64,000 bases of DNA from Hyphomicrobiales bacterium (GCA_027483895.1 JAIXTP010000024.1:62001-126000), one strand, 5' to 3'; shown: positions 9,159 to 18,750, counted from the first letter of the stretch. The notes: generated from the letters alone by a model not told the origin. Numbers and translations are program-made.

Positions 9159-10483
9159 CCGTGCGAGGCCCGGCCGTAGAGCGCTCCGCCCGTCGCCGGG
9201 AACAGACGCTCGAAGTCCTGCGGCGTCGTCAGATGGACCGCTTCGGGCTCCAGCGTCAGGCCGCAGGTCGTCAGCAGGTCGAAAAGGCGATCCCGGCATG
9301 CGCGGACCTCGTCGTCGGAAAGGGGGGCGGCGTCGCCCGTGGGCGGCGCGTTCACGAGCAGGAGCAGGCGGTCGAGATCGCGCGGGGATGCATCGTCGAG
9401 ACGATCCTGCGCGCAGACATAGACGGTGCCCTTTCGGGGGAGCCGCCGGCGATCGAACACGTCCTCGAATTCGGAGGCGTAATCGTCGTCGAAGAAGACG
9501 TTGTGGCGGACGAGGCCGGTGCCGGAGGCGCGGGCCGTCATGCACCAGACGAGGGCCGACAAAGAGCGGTCGGCGACCGGGACGGTCGCGGCCGCGCGCG
9601 CGGCATCGCCCCCGAGCAGGCCGGCGGCGGCGGCCCCGACATCGCCGTTGAACACCACGGCGTCGGCCGGCAATTCCTCTCCGCCCGCCAGCCTGACGCC
9701 GATGCAGCGTCCGTCGCGGGAGAGGATCGTCTCCGCTGCGGCTTCATAGCGGAGGCGCGCGCCCTCCCCGGCCGCGAGATCGGCCATGGCGGTCGCGAGC
9801 GCATGCATCCCGCCCCGGACGGCCAGGACGCCCTGCATCTCCACTTCGGCGACCAGCATGAGGGTGGCGGGCGCGAGGAAGGGGGAGGAGCCGGTATAGG
9901 TCGCGTAGCGGCCGAAGAGCTGCCGCAGGCGCGGATCCCGGAACCGTCGACCGAGCGCGGCCCAGAGCGTTTCGACGCGGCCGAGACGCCAGAGTTCGGC
10001 GAGCCCCGCCATGCCGAGCGCGCCCATCATGTCGGGCACGGACCGCCGGTCGGACAGGATGAAGGGGCCTTCGAGGAGGTCGTAGAGCCGTTTCGCATCA
10101 GCCTTGAAGCTGCGGAATGCGGCGGCTTCTCCTGCGCCGGCGAAGTCGCGGATCGCGGCTTCCGAGCGGTCGACATCGGCGAAGAGATCGAGCGACGAGC
10201 CGTCCTTCCAATGATGCGCCGCGAGGATCGAGAGCGGCACCGTGGGCACGGCACGATCGAAATCCACCCCGGACGCTTCGAACAGGCCGCGGAAGACCCA
10301 AGGCATGGTGAGCACGGTCGGGCCGCCGTCGAGATGGGCCTCTCCCGCCTGCACCCGCCGCATCTTGCCGCCGGGTGCGGCCTCCTTCTCGACCACGGTG
10401 ACGGCGAAACCGTCGCGGGCGAGCGCGACGGCTGCGGCCAGTCCGCCCATTCCCGCCCCGATGACGACGACCCTCGGCTTCAT
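8957..10483 (-). CDS. crtD: Methoxyneurosporene dehydrogenase (C-3,4 desaturase)
   Basis: FAD-dependent desaturase of the CrtI family that introduces the 3,4 double bond of acyclic carotenoids. The 508-residue protein begins MKPRVVVIGAGMGGLAAAVA, a dinucleotide-binding motif, and ends with the CrtI/CrtD signature FCAGGSVHPGAGVPMATLSG. The ATG at 10483 is chosen because the FAD motif starts only five residues in; an in-frame start 39 bases further up would add a basic leader. The start overlaps the crtA stop and the 3' end overlaps the 5' part of crtC. Assignment to CrtD rather than CrtI rests on sequence character and on the crtA/crtC neighbours. Confidence 0.92.
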   Translation of the reverse strand: MKPRVVVIGAGMGGLAAAVALARDGFAVTVVEKEAAPGGKMRRVQAGEAHLDGGPTVLTMPWVFRGLFEASGVDFDRAVPTVPLSILAAHHWKDGSSLDLFADVDRSEAAIRDFAGAGEAAAFRSFKADAKRLYDLLEGPFILSDRRSVPDMMGALGMAGLAELWRLGRVETLWAALGRRFRDPRLRQLFGRYATYTGSSPFLAPATLMLVAEVEMQGVLAVRGGMHALATAMADLAAGEGARLRYEAAAETILSRDGRCIGVRLAGGEELPADAVVFNGDVGAAAAGLLGGDAARAAATVPVADRSLSALVWCMTARASGTGLVRHNVFFDDDYASEFEDVFDRRRLPRKGTVYVCAQDRLDDASPRDLDRLLLLVNAPPTGDAAPLSDDEVRACRDRLFDLLTTCGLTLEPEAVHLTTPQDFERLFPATGGALYGRASHGWTASISRPPARSRLPGLFCAGGSVHPGAGVPMATLSGLRAASAVRADLGSMLRSRPAAIAGGMSMR

Positions 10484-11181
10484 GCGGCCATGCCCGGAAG
10501 ATCGACGCTTCGGCCGAGCCATGTTCCGCGCGCGTCATAGGGCACGAAGCGGGCGAAAAGGCTTTCGGAGAAATGCTCTTCGTCCTTCGCGGCCTTGATC
10601 GCTTCGAGATGCGCGCCCGACCGGGCATAGGCGTTCATGGCCGCGACGTCCGACCAGATCGAGAAGGTCGCCTGCCGCAGAAGCGGCGCCTCGCCGAGCC
10701 CCGCGGTGAGCAGGCAGCCCTCGGCGTGTTCGACGGCGCGATGGGAGGCGGGAGCGCGGCTCCAGAAGCGCATCAGCCGCGAGGGGCGGACGGAGCCGCG
10801 GGTGAGCGCCGCCACGGGACCGGGCGGCGGATCGGCGGAAATCGCGAAGGGCTCGCGGCCCGACCAGCGCCCGCGGGACGAGAAGGCGCGCAGCTTCACG
10901 GTGAACAGGGACGCGGCATGGCGGCGATGGCCCGCGAGGCGGGGCGAATCGAGAAAGGCGTCGGCCGCGGCTTCGTCGATGAAGGAGAGCATCAGCCCGT
11001 GATGGGAAAAGCTCGGCGCGAGACCGAACCCGCCGCCGACCCCGGTGCCGAGGCTCTTGACGAAGACGAGGCCGGGCGTGCCGCGCAGAAGGAAGGGGCC
11101 GAAGGCGAGACGCGCGAAACCCGCGAGACGCGAGCCCCGCTTCCACTCCGCCAAAACGAGCACGCCGACCTCGCCGGACAT
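10480..11181 (-). CDS. crtA: Spheroidene monooxygenase
   Basis: Oxygen-dependent ketolase that converts spheroidene to spheroidenone, or adds keto groups to spirilloxanthin intermediates. The 233-residue protein matches CrtA in length and in the stretches GFARLAFGPFLLRGTPGLVFVKSLGTG and FSIWSDVAAMNAYARSGAHLEAI (each longer match judged by eye). The ATG at 11181 has a strong GGAGG six bases upstream, so it is preferred over an upstream in-frame GTG-type start. It heads the minus-strand operon crtA-crtD-crtC, divergent from crtE, and a perfect PpsR box lies between them. CrtA action implies that oxygen alters the carotenoid end product. Confidence 0.9.
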   Translation of the reverse strand: MSGEVGVLVLAEWKRGSRLAGFARLAFGPFLLRGTPGLVFVKSLGTGVGGGFGLAPSFSHHGLMLSFIDEAAADAFLDSPRLAGHRRHAASLFTVKLRAFSSRGRWSGREPFAISADPPPGPVAALTRGSVRPSRLMRFWSRAPASHRAVEHAEGCLLTAGLGEAPLLRQATFSIWSDVAAMNAYARSGAHLEAIKAAKDEEHFSESLFARFVPYDARGTWLGRSVDLPGMAA

Positions 11182-11220
11182 GACACCCTCCGAACGTCCG
11201 TTTGACATGACGCCGCCTTA

Positions 11221-11238
11221 TGTCCACTTTAATTGACA
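11221..11238. promoter_or_regulatory. PpsR/CrtJ operator between crtA and crtE
   Basis: A perfect TGT-N12-ACA sequence, TGTCCACTTTAATTGACA, sits in the 99-base gap between the divergent crtA and crtE starts. It is AT-rich against a GC-rich background, as expected of a promoter, and includes a TTGACA hexamer at 11233. Because the motif is palindromic it could repress both directions. Confidence 0.75.
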
Positions 11239-11280
11239 TCCGGAGTGCAAGGCAAACCGGACATTCGGGTGGAGAAGGCC

Positions 11281-12150
11281 ATGGACCCCGCCGTCTGGAT
11301 CGAAGGCAGCCTCGAATTCGCAATCGCGGAAGCGGCGGGCGGGGATTGCCCGCCTCTGCTCGCTGGGGCGCTGAGGCATTCCGTTTTCCCGGGAGGCGCG
11401 CGGCTGCGGCCGCGGCTCTGCCTTTCGGTGGCGATGGCTTGCGGCAAGGGCGACCGCGAAGCGGCGCTCGCGGCGGCCACCGCGATCGAGATCATCCATT
11501 GCGCCTCGCTGGTGCATGACGATCTGCCCTGCTTCGACGATGCGCCGACGCGGCGCGGCCGCCCCTCGGTGCAGGCGGAATACGGCCCGGCGCTCGCGGT
11601 GCTCGCGGGCGACGCGCTGATCGTCCTCGCCTTCGAGACCTTGGCCCGGCGGCTCGCTTCGCGGCCGCAGGCGCTGGCCCGGCTCGTCACCATCGTCGGG
11701 CGCGCTGCGGGTGCGCCGCACGGGATCACGGCCGGACAGGCCTTCGAATCCGAACCCGCGATCGACACAGCGCTCTATCACCGGGCCAAGACGGGCGCGC
11801 TCTTTGCCGCCGCGTCCGAAGCCGGTGCCGCCGCCTGCGGCGCGCCGAGCACGCCCTGGCGCCATCTCGGCGCCTATCTCGGCGAGGCCTATCAGGTGGC
11901 CGACGACATCCGCGATGCGGCGGGCGACGAGAACGAACTCGGAAAGCCCGTCGGCATCGACGTGAAGCTCGGACGGCCCAACGCCGTGCGGGACGTCGGC
12001 ATTCCGGACGCGATCCGCAGGCTCGACGAACTCGTCGAGGCCGCCGTCGAATCGGTGCCGCTCTGCCCCGGCCGCGAGCGCATGCACGAACTGATCCGCC
12101 ACGAGGCGAGCCGCTTCCTGCCGGAGAAGCTCGCCCGCCGCGCGGCCTGA
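11281..12150 (+). CDS. crtE: Geranylgeranyl diphosphate synthase
   Basis: Makes geranylgeranyl diphosphate, shared by phytoene synthase (crtB) and the bacteriochlorophyll tail enzymes (bchG, bchP). The 289-residue protein has the first aspartate-rich motif as HDDLPCFDDAPTRRGRP and the second as VADDIRDAAGDENELGKP, both of the E-type prenyltransferase family. The ATG at 11281 follows GGAGAAGG; a TTG further up lies inside the PpsR box and is rejected. It is followed one base after its stop by crtF. Confidence 0.93.
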   Translation: MDPAVWIEGSLEFAIAEAAGGDCPPLLAGALRHSVFPGGARLRPRLCLSVAMACGKGDREAALAAATAIEIIHCASLVHDDLPCFDDAPTRRGRPSVQAEYGPALAVLAGDALIVLAFETLARRLASRPQALARLVTIVGRAAGAPHGITAGQAFESEPAIDTALYHRAKTGALFAAASEAGAAACGAPSTPWRHLGAYLGEAYQVADDIRDAAGDENELGKPVGIDVKLGRPNAVRDVGIPDAIRRLDELVEAAVESVPLCPGRERMHELIRHEASRFLPEKLARRAA

Positions 12151-12151
12151 C

Positions 12152-13252
12152 ATGGCTTTCGCCGATCCGTTCTACCGTCTTCGCGACAGGCTGATCGCGA
12201 GCGCCGGTTTCCAGCGCTTCGCCGCAGCCTTTCCGCTCACGCGGCCGATGGCACGACGGGAGGCTTCGGCGCTATTCGACCTCTGCGCGGGCTTCATCTA
12301 CTCGCAGGTGCTGGCCGCATCCGTCCGGCTCGGCCTCTTCGAAGCGCTCCGCGAGGGCCCGCTGACGCTCGACGCGATCATGACGGCGACGGACTTGCCG
12401 CGCGACGGCGCCGACCGGCTGATGAAGGCCGGAACGGCGCTGCGCCTCTTCGCCGAACGGGGCAAGGACCGCTACGGCCTCGGCATGCTCGGCGCGGCAA
12501 TGCTCGGCAATCCGGGCGTCGCCGCGATGGTCGAGCATCACGCCCTGCTCTACGCCGATCTCGCGGATCCAGTGGCGGTGCTGCGCGGCGGCGACACGTC
12601 GCTTTCCCGCTACTGGGCCTATGCGCGGGCGACCGATCCCGCCGATCTCTCGCGCGCCGAGGTCGATTCCTATTCCGCTCTGATGGCGGCGTCCCAGGCC
12701 CTCGTCCGCGACGAGATTCTCGATGCCTATCCGCTCTCGAAGCACCGCGTGCTGCTGGATCTCGGCGGCGGAGACGGCGCCTTCGTAGCCGCCGCCGCCA
12801 AGCGGCATCCGGAACTGCGCTCGATGCTCATGGACCTGCCGGCCGTGGCCGAGCGGGCCGACGAGCGATTCGCTCGCGAGGGCGTCGCGGCGCGGGCCAA
12901 GGCCTATGGCGGCGACTTCAAGACCGATTCCGCCCCTCGCGGGGCCGACGTGATCAGCCTGGTGCGCGTGCTTTACGACCATCCCGACGACGATGCGGTC
13001 CGAATCCTGAAGACCGCGCGCGCGGCACTGCCGCCCGGCGGCACCCTTCTGATCGGTGAGCCGATGGCGGGGCTGCCCGGGGCGGAACGCGTCGGAAACG
13101 CGTATTTCGGCCTCTATCTGCTCGCGATGCACGGCGGACGCCCCAGAAGTCCTGCCGATTTCAAGCCTTTGCTCGAAGAAGCGGGCTTCCGAAGCATGCG
13201 TGCGGTCAGAACCCGCAGACCGCTTCTTACCGGCGTCGTCGTCGCCGCGTGA
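12152..13252 (+). CDS. crtF: Demethylspheroidene O-methyltransferase
   Basis: SAM-dependent methyltransferase that methylates the C-1 hydroxyl of acyclic carotenoids after CrtC and CrtD. The 366-residue protein has a dimerisation N-terminus with LFDLCAGFIYSQVLAA, SAM motif I as VLLDLGGGDGAFVAA and a late RVLYDHPDDDAVRIL, the pattern of plant-type O-methyltransferases. It begins one base after the crtE stop and precedes the bchC promoter. Together with crtE it forms the upstream part of the classic crtEF-bchCXYZ-puf superoperon. Confidence 0.93.
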   Translation: MAFADPFYRLRDRLIASAGFQRFAAAFPLTRPMARREASALFDLCAGFIYSQVLAASVRLGLFEALREGPLTLDAIMTATDLPRDGADRLMKAGTALRLFAERGKDRYGLGMLGAAMLGNPGVAAMVEHHALLYADLADPVAVLRGGDTSLSRYWAYARATDPADLSRAEVDSYSALMAASQALVRDEILDAYPLSKHRVLLDLGGGDGAFVAAAAKRHPELRSMLMDLPAVAERADERFAREGVAARAKAYGGDFKTDSAPRGADVISLVRVLYDHPDDDAVRILKTARAALPPGGTLLIGEPMAGLPGAERVGNAYFGLYLLAMHGGRPRSPADFKPLLEEAGFRSMRAVRTRRPLLTGVVVAA

Positions 13253-13269
13253 GACATCACGGTCTTGAG

Positions 13270-13287
13270 TGTCAGTTATTTTTGACA
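13270..13287. promoter_or_regulatory. PpsR/CrtJ operator 1 upstream of bchC
   Basis: Perfect TGT-N12-ACA, TGTCAGTTATTTTTGACA, in the strongly AT-rich gap between crtF and bchC. Ends in TTGACA, so it may overlap a -35 hexamer. A second perfect box follows seven bases later. Confidence 0.8.
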
Positions 13288-13294
13288 CACTAGA

Positions 13295-13312
13295 TGTAAT
13301 TGATAATTGACA
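13295..13312. promoter_or_regulatory. PpsR/CrtJ operator 2 upstream of bchC
   Basis: Second perfect TGT-N12-ACA, TGTAATTGATAATTGACA, seven bases after the first. Paired boxes with this close spacing are known to bind PpsR/CrtJ cooperatively at the bchC promoter of Rhodobacter; the same arrangement is seen here 55 bases ahead of the bchC start. Confidence 0.8.
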
Positions 13313-13366
13313 TTCTGAGCCGTCGTGCTTTCCTTACATCCGGATTTTCCCGGAGAGGTACCCCCG

Positions 13367-14308
13367 GTGTCGCAGGCAAGCACCCTTGCCGTGGTTCTCG
13401 AAGCGCCCGAACGGTTGGCGCTCGCGCCCGTGACTCTGGTCGCGGCCGGAGCGGACGACGTTCTGGTCGACGTCGAGTGGAGCGGCATCAGCACGGGTAC
13501 CGAACGCCTTCTGTGGTCGGGTCGCATGCCCCCGTTCCCTGGGCTCGGCTATCCCCTGGTTCCCGGCTACGAGACGATCGGGCGCATCGCCGAGGCTTCG
13601 GGCGACGCCCGCGACCGCATCGGTCAGCGCGTCTTCGTGCCCGGCTCGCGCGGCTTCGCCGATGTCCGCGGACTGTTCGGCGGCGCCGCTCGTCGCCTCG
13701 TCGTTCCCGCGGCCAAGGCCGTGGCTGTGGACGAGGCTCTCGGCGAAAACGCCGTCCTTCTCGCTCTCGCCGCAACCGCCCGGCATGCCGTCGCAGGCGG
13801 CACGCTGCCCGAACTCGTCGTAGGACACGGCGTCCTCGGCCGGCTGGTCGCGCGCCTCGTCAAGGCGCTCGGCGGCGACCCCGTCGTTTGGGAGAGCAAT
13901 CCCGCGCGTCGCTCGGGCGCCGAAGGCTACCGCGCGATCGACCCGGCCACGGACGAGCGGCGCGACTACCGCGCCGTCTGCGACGTCTCCGGCGATCCCG
14001 GCATTCTCGACACCCTGATCGGCCGCATCTCGGCCGGCGGCGAGGTCGTGCTCGCGGGCTTCTACGAAACCTCGCTTTCCTTCGCCTTTCCGCCCGCCTT
14101 CATGCGCGAGGCCCGCATCCGCATCGCCGCGGAGTGGAAGCCCGCCGACATGGAAGCGGTGATCGCGCTGGTTTCGTCGGGCGCGCTTTCGCTCGACGGC
14201 CTGATCACGCATCGCGCCGCCGCCGAAGACGCGACCGACGCCTATCGCACCGCCTTCGCCGATCCCGCCTGCCTCAAGATGATCCTCGATTGGAGAGCCC
14301 GCTCATGA
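13367..14308 (+). CDS. bchC: 3-hydroxyethyl bacteriochlorophyllide a dehydrogenase
   Basis: Oxidises the C-3 hydroxyethyl group of (bacterio)chlorophyllide to acetyl, late in bacteriochlorophyll a synthesis. The 313-residue protein is of the medium-chain alcohol dehydrogenase fold, with WSGISTGTERLLWSGRMPPFPG and LVPGYETIG typical of BchC and a nucleotide-binding stretch LVVGHGVLGRLVARLVK. Start is the GTG at 13367 with GGAGAG nine bases upstream; an earlier in-frame codon at 13325 adds a leader unlike the family. The gene heads bchCXYZ and overlaps bchX by four bases. Confidence 0.93.
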   Translation: MSQASTLAVVLEAPERLALAPVTLVAAGADDVLVDVEWSGISTGTERLLWSGRMPPFPGLGYPLVPGYETIGRIAEASGDARDRIGQRVFVPGSRGFADVRGLFGGAARRLVVPAAKAVAVDEALGENAVLLALAATARHAVAGGTLPELVVGHGVLGRLVARLVKALGGDPVVWESNPARRSGAEGYRAIDPATDERRDYRAVCDVSGDPGILDTLIGRISAGGEVVLAGFYETSLSFAFPPAFMREARIRIAAEWKPADMEAVIALVSSGALSLDGLITHRAAAEDATDAYRTAFADPACLKMILDWRARS

Positions 14309-15330
14309 CGACCCCCCAGTCTTCGAGCAACGGCAAGGTCACGCTCCTGCAGACCGCCGTCACCAAACGTCTCCGCGCCGAAGCCTCCGTCGAACCCGAT
14401 CCCGTGCATACGGGCGCGGTGACGAAGGAGACGCAGATCATCGCGATCTACGGCAAGGGCGGCATCGGCAAGAGCTTCACCCTCGCCAATCTCAGCTACA
14501 TGATGGCCCGGCAGGGCAAGAAGGTGCTGCTGATCGGCTGCGACCCGAAGAGCGACACGACCTCGCTGCTCTTCGGCGGCCGCGCCTGCCCGACCATTCT
14601 CGAAACCTCGACGAAGAAGAAGCTCGCGGGCGAGGAAGTCGCCATCGGCGACGTCTGCTTCAAGCGCGACGGCGTCTACGCCATGGAGCTCGGCGGCCCC
14701 GACGTCGGCCGCGGCTGCGGCGGTCGCGGCATCATCCACGGCTTCGAGACGCTCGAAAAGCTCGGCTTCCACGACTGGGGCTTCGACTACGTGCTGCTCG
14801 ACTTCCTGGGCGACGTGGTGTGCGGCGGCTTCGGCCTGCCGATCGCCCGCGACATGTGCCAGAAGGTCATCATCGTCGGCTCGAACGACCTCCAGTCCCT
14901 CTACGTCGCCAACAACGTCTGCTCGGCGGTCGAATATTTCCGCAAGCTCGGCGGCAATGTCGGCGTCGCGGGCATCGTGATCAACAAGGACGACGGCACG
15001 GGCGAGGCGCAGGCCTTCGCCGAAGCCGCGGGCGTCCCGATCCTCGCCGCCATCCCCGCCGACGAGGACATCCGCAGGAAGAGCGCCGCCTACCAGATCG
15101 TCGGCACGCCCGACGGCCAGTGGGGGCCGCTGTTCGCCGACCTCGCCGCCAATGTCGCCGTTGCTCCCCCGCAGCGCCCGAAGCCGCTGACGCAGGACGA
15201 ACTGCTCGGCCTGTTCAAGGGCGAGGCCGTCGGCCGCGGCGTGGTGCTCGAACCCGCGACCATGGCGGACATGTGCGGCGTCGACCACGTCGCCAAGCCC
15301 TCCCTCGAAGTCGTCTACGACGCGGTCTGA
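14305..15330 (+). CDS. bchX: Chlorophyllide a reductase iron protein, BchX subunit
   Basis: ATP-dependent electron donor (Fe protein) of chlorophyllide a reductase, which reduces ring B of chlorophyllide with BchYZ. The 341-residue NifH-like protein has the P-loop [17 protein letters not shown], the Fe-S cysteine region GRGCGGRG and the switch region [14 protein letters not shown] with the second cluster cysteine. The N-terminal leader of about 45 residues before the P-loop is usual for BchX and separates it from BchL. Overlaps bchC by ATGA and is followed 10 bases later by bchY. Confidence 0.96.
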   Translation: MTTPQSSSNGKVTLLQTAVTKRLRAEASVEPDPVHTGAVTKETQIIAIYGKGGIGKSFTLANLSYMMARQGKKVLLIGCDPKSDTTSLLFGGRACPTILETSTKKKLAGEEVAIGDVCFKRDGVYAMELGGPDVGRGCGGRGIIHGFETLEKLGFHDWGFDYVLLDFLGDVVCGGFGLPIARDMCQKVIIVGSNDLQSLYVANNVCSAVEYFRKLGGNVGVAGIVINKDDGTGEAQAFAEAAGVPILAAIPADEDIRRKSAAYQIVGTPDGQWGPLFADLAANVAVAPPQRPKPLTQDELLGLFKGEAVGRGVVLEPATMADMCGVDHVAKPSLEVVYDAV

Positions 15331-15340
15331 GGCCAAGACG

Positions 15341-16873
15341 ATGACCACCCTCCCGCACGACGCCTCCGCACCGCTCCCGCAAGCCGCCGCCTCCGGCGAC
15401 GGCCTGGGCTGCCATGCGGGCAAGGACGAACTGCTCGCGGCCGCCGCCGCGGCGGGCAAGGCGGGCATCCTCGAACGCTTCGCGGAAGACTATCCGCAAG
15501 GCCCGCACGACAAGCCGCAGAGCATGTGCCCCGCTTTCGGGTCGCTGCGCGTGGGCCTGCGCATGCGCCGCACGGCAACGATCCTTTCGGGATCGGCGTG
15601 CTGCGTCTACGGGCTGACCTTCACCTCGCATTTCTACGGCGCGCGCCGACCGGTGGGCTACGTGCCCTTCAATTCGGAATCGCTCGTCTCGGGCAAGCTC
15701 TTCGAGGACATCCGCGACGCGGTGTTCGCGACCGCCGACCCGGCGCTCTACGACGCCATCGTCGTCACCAATCTCTGCGTGCCCACCGCGTCCGGCATTC
15801 CGCTGCAGCTCCTGCCCAAGGAGATCAACGGCGTGCGCATCATCGGCATCGACGTGCCGGGCTTCGGCGTGCCGACGCATGCGGAAGCCAAGGACGTGCT
15901 GGCCGGCGCCATGCTCGACTATGCGCGCCGCGAGGCGGAAGCGGGCCCCGTCCAGGCGCCCCGCACCGGCCGCAGCGAGCGTCCGACCGTGGCCCTCGTC
16001 GGCGAGATGTTCCCGGCCGATCCCGTCGGCATCGGCCGCCTGCTCGAACCCCTCGGCCTCGCCGCGGGCCCGGTCGTGCCGACGCGCGAATGGCGCGAAC
16101 TCTATGCGGCGCTCGACTGCGCCGCCGTCGCCGGTCTGCATCCCTTCTATTCGTCGGTCTACCGCGTCTTCGGACAGGCGGGCCGCCCGATCGTGGGCTC
16201 CGGCCCGGTCGGCTACGACGGCACCGCCGCCTGGCTCGAAGCGATCGGCGAAGCCTGCAACGTCGCCCGCGACAAGGTCGACGAAGCCAAACGCAAGCAC
16301 CTCCCCACGATCCGCGCGGCGCTCGAAGGCGCCCCGATCAAGGGCCGCATCACGCTGTCGGGCTATGAAGGCTCCGAGCTGCTGGTCGCACGCCTGCTCG
16401 TCGAGAGCGGCGCGGACGTCCGCTATGTCGGGACCGCCTGCGCGCGCACCGCCTTCTCCGAGATCGATCGGGACTGGCTGGAAGCCCGCGGCATCCACGT
16501 GCAGTACCGCGCCTCGCTCGAGCAGGACCTCGCGGCCATGCACGAAGTGAAGCCCGATCTCGCCATCGGCACGACGCCGGTCGTCCAGAAGGCGAAGCAG
16601 CTCGCGATCCCGTCGCTCTACTTCACCAATCTCGTCTCGGCCCGTCCGCTCTTCGGGGCGGCCGGCGCGGGCTCGCTCGCCGCCGTCGTCAACGGCGCGA
16701 TGGCGGGCAAGGAGCGCTTCGAGACGATGAAGTCCTTCTTCGAGGGCGTGGGCGAAGGCCCCTCCGCCGGCGTCTGGGAAGACGTGCCGCAGGACCGCCC
16801 CGACTTCCGCGAACAGAACCGCCGCCGGCTCGAGAAACTCGCCGCGCAGCGCAAGGCCGAGGAGATGATCTGA
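15341..16873 (+). CDS. bchY: Chlorophyllide a reductase, BchY subunit
   Basis: NifD-like catalytic subunit of chlorophyllide a reductase that binds the Fe-S cluster and substrate with BchZ. The 510-residue protein has the early cysteine region [15 protein letters not shown], then [10 protein letters not shown] and [10 protein letters not shown], which supply cluster ligands in the family, and an oxidoreductase-type C-terminal half. Its stop shares one base with the bchZ start (TGATG), indicating coupling. Acts in the cytoplasm as a BchX-BchYZ complex. Confidence 0.95.
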   Translation: MTTLPHDASAPLPQAAASGDGLGCHAGKDELLAAAAAAGKAGILERFAEDYPQGPHDKPQSMCPAFGSLRVGLRMRRTATILSGSACCVYGLTFTSHFYGARRPVGYVPFNSESLVSGKLFEDIRDAVFATADPALYDAIVVTNLCVPTASGIPLQLLPKEINGVRIIGIDVPGFGVPTHAEAKDVLAGAMLDYARREAEAGPVQAPRTGRSERPTVALVGEMFPADPVGIGRLLEPLGLAAGPVVPTREWRELYAALDCAAVAGLHPFYSSVYRVFGQAGRPIVGSGPVGYDGTAAWLEAIGEACNVARDKVDEAKRKHLPTIRAALEGAPIKGRITLSGYEGSELLVARLLVESGADVRYVGTACARTAFSEIDRDWLEARGIHVQYRASLEQDLAAMHEVKPDLAIGTTPVVQKAKQLAIPSLYFTNLVSARPLFGAAGAGSLAAVVNGAMAGKERFETMKSFFEGVGEGPSAGVWEDVPQDRPDFREQNRRRLEKLAAQRKAEEMI

Positions 16874-18324
16874 TGCTGATCATCGACCACGATCGGGCGG
16901 GCGGTTACTGGGGCGCGGTCTACGTCTTCACCGCGATCAAGGGCCTGCAGGTCATCATCGACGGTCCCGTCGGCTGCGAGAACCTGCCCGTCACCTCGGT
17001 GCTGCATTACACCGACGCGCTGCCCCCGCACGAGCTGCCCATCGTCGTCACGGGCCTCGGCGAAGAGGAACTCGGCCGCTACGGCACAGAGGGCGCGATG
17101 AAGCGCTCGCACAAGGCGCTCGATCCGCATCTGCCGAGCGTTGTCGTCACCGGCTCCATCGCCGAGATGATCGGCGGCGGCGTGACGCCCGAAGGCACCG
17201 GCATCCAGCGCTTCCTGCCGCGCACCATCGACGAGGACCAGTGGCAATGCGCCGACCGGGCCATGAAGTGGCTCTGGACCGAGTACGGCGCGAAGAAGGC
17301 CCCGAAGGTCCCCAAGCCCCGGCCCGAAGGCGCCAAGCCCAAGGTCAACATCATCGGCCCCTGCTACGGCACCTTCAATATGCCGTCGGACCTCGCCGAG
17401 ATCCGGCGTCTGGTGGAAGGCATCGGGGCCGAGATCGACTTCGTCTTCCCGCTCGGGATGCATCTCGCCGACATGCCGAAGCTCGGCGATGCGGACGTCA
17501 ATGTCTGCATGTACCGCGAATTCGGCCGGCTCCTCTGCGAGTCCCTCGGCAAGCCCTATCTGCAGGCGCCCATCGGGCTCCACAGCACCACGAAATTCCT
17601 GCGCACGCTGGGCGAATTGACGGGTCTCGACCCCGAGCCCTTCATCGAGCGCGAAAAGCACACGACCATCAAGCCGCTCTGGGATCTCTGGCGGTCGGTG
17701 ACTCAGGACTTCTTCGCGACCGCGAGCTTCGGCATCGTCGCGAACGAGACCCATGCCCGCGGCATCCGCCATTTCCTCGAAGAGGAGATGGGCCTCGAAT
17801 GCCGCTTCGCCGAAGCGCGCAGGGCCGGGAAGAAGACCGACAACGACGCGATCCGCGCGCTGGTGCGCGAGAAGACGCCGCTGATCCTGTTCGGCTCCTA
17901 CAACGAAAGCATGTATCTCGCCGAAGCCGGCGGACGGGCGGTCTACATCCCCGCCTCCTTCCCGGGCGCGATCATCCGGCGCCATACCGGAACGCCCTTC
18001 ATGGGCTATTCGGGCGCGACCTATCTGATCCAGGAGGTCTGCAACGGCCTCTTCGACGCGCTGTTCCACATCCTGCCGCTCGGCACGGACATGGACCGCG
18101 TGGAGGCGACGCCGGCGCGCATCGAGGCGCAGCTCCCGTGGGAAGACGCGGCCACCGCGCTTCTCGAGGAACTCGTCGCCGCGCATCCCATCCTGATCCG
18201 CATCTCGGCCGCCAAGCGCCTGCGCGACGCCGCCGAGCGCTCGGCCCGCGGCATGGGTTCGCCCGCCGTCACGGTCGCCGCCGTCAACGATGCGGGCACG
18301 CTTCTCCGGGAGGCCCGCGCATGA
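16873..18324 (+). CDS. bchZ: Chlorophyllide a reductase, BchZ subunit
   Basis: NifK-like partner of BchY in chlorophyllide a reductase. The 483-residue protein begins [20 protein letters not shown] and has the cluster-ligand stretch [19 protein letters not shown] and the pattern [13 protein letters not shown], all typical for BchZ. It overlaps the bchY stop by one base. It is the last bch gene before pufQ; transcription of puf probably continues from bchCXYZ as in other purple bacteria. Confidence 0.95.
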   Translation: MLIIDHDRAGGYWGAVYVFTAIKGLQVIIDGPVGCENLPVTSVLHYTDALPPHELPIVVTGLGEEELGRYGTEGAMKRSHKALDPHLPSVVVTGSIAEMIGGGVTPEGTGIQRFLPRTIDEDQWQCADRAMKWLWTEYGAKKAPKVPKPRPEGAKPKVNIIGPCYGTFNMPSDLAEIRRLVEGIGAEIDFVFPLGMHLADMPKLGDADVNVCMYREFGRLLCESLGKPYLQAPIGLHSTTKFLRTLGELTGLDPEPFIEREKHTTIKPLWDLWRSVTQDFFATASFGIVANETHARGIRHFLEEEMGLECRFAEARRAGKKTDNDAIRALVREKTPLILFGSYNESMYLAEAGGRAVYIPASFPGAIIRRHTGTPFMGYSGATYLIQEVCNGLFDALFHILPLGTDMDRVEATPARIEAQLPWEDAATALLEELVAAHPILIRISAAKRLRDAAERSARGMGSPAVTVAAVNDAGTLLREARA

Positions 18325-18403
18325 GCGCCTCTCCCGCCCGCTCCCTCTTCACCACCGGACCGGCCCGCCCGGCTCCGGGACGTTTCCGCCGGAGGATGCC
18401 GTC

Positions 18404-18637
18404 ATGACCGACGCGACTGTTTCCCTTTCGACCTCTCGCCTGAAGGCGAGGCGCGAGGACCGTCTGATGTTCAAGGTCCTGTTCGCGCTGGCCTTTCCCG
18501 TCTTCCTGATCGCCACGCTGTCGATGCGCGCGGTGGGCGCGGGCGGCGGCGCCGCCGCGGCGGGCGATCCGGTTTCCGTCTTCGGTCAGGCCAAGGTCGC
18601 GGCATCCGCGGCCATCGCCTTCGCCTTCATGGGCTGA
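18404..18637 (+). CDS. pufQ: PufQ, bacteriochlorophyll-linked assembly factor
   Basis: Small protein of 77 residues between bchZ and pufB, the standard place of pufQ. It has one hydrophobic helix, LMFKVLFALAFPVFLIATLS, preceded by a basic stretch RLKARRED and followed by a small-residue tail rich in glycine and alanine. PufQ is known to promote bacteriochlorophyll formation and is thought to hand pigment or intermediates on during complex assembly. The ATG at 18404 has GGAGGA eight bases upstream; an earlier in-frame start at 18290 would overlap bchZ and is rejected. Identity rests on position, size and topology more than on residues. Confidence 0.82.
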   Translation: MTDATVSLSTSRLKARREDRLMFKVLFALAFPVFLIATLSMRAVGAGGGAAAAGDPVSVFGQAKVAASAAIAFAFMG

Positions 18638-18650
18638 CCACGAAATCCTG

Positions 18651-18718
18651 CCGGGGAGACCCGGCCGGTACGTCGGCGTGGCAACACGACGACACCTCGC
18701 CGCGCGGGTTTCGCGCGG
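18651..18718 (+). promoter_or_regulatory. Two hairpins between pufQ and pufB
   Basis: Two inverted repeats lie in the 113-base gap. CCGGG-GAGA-CCCGG at 18651-18664 has a GNRA-type tetraloop, and CCGCGCG-GGTTT-CGCGCGG spans 18700-18718. In Rhodobacter, structures at the 5' end of pufBA mRNA slow decay, so these may be processing or stabilising elements. The pufB ribosome site GGAGG is about 30 bases after the second hairpin. No T-run follows, so neither is a terminator. Confidence 0.45.
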
Positions 18719-18750
18719 TAACGGCCGAAAGGCAAAGTCGGAGGTCAGAA

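Noticed and set aside
11202-11238. Sigma-70 promoter at the TTGACA hexamers of the crtA-crtE gap
   Set aside because: TTGACA is present, but no -10 hexamer lies at 16-18 bases in the needed direction with a convincing match, so only the PpsR box is listed.
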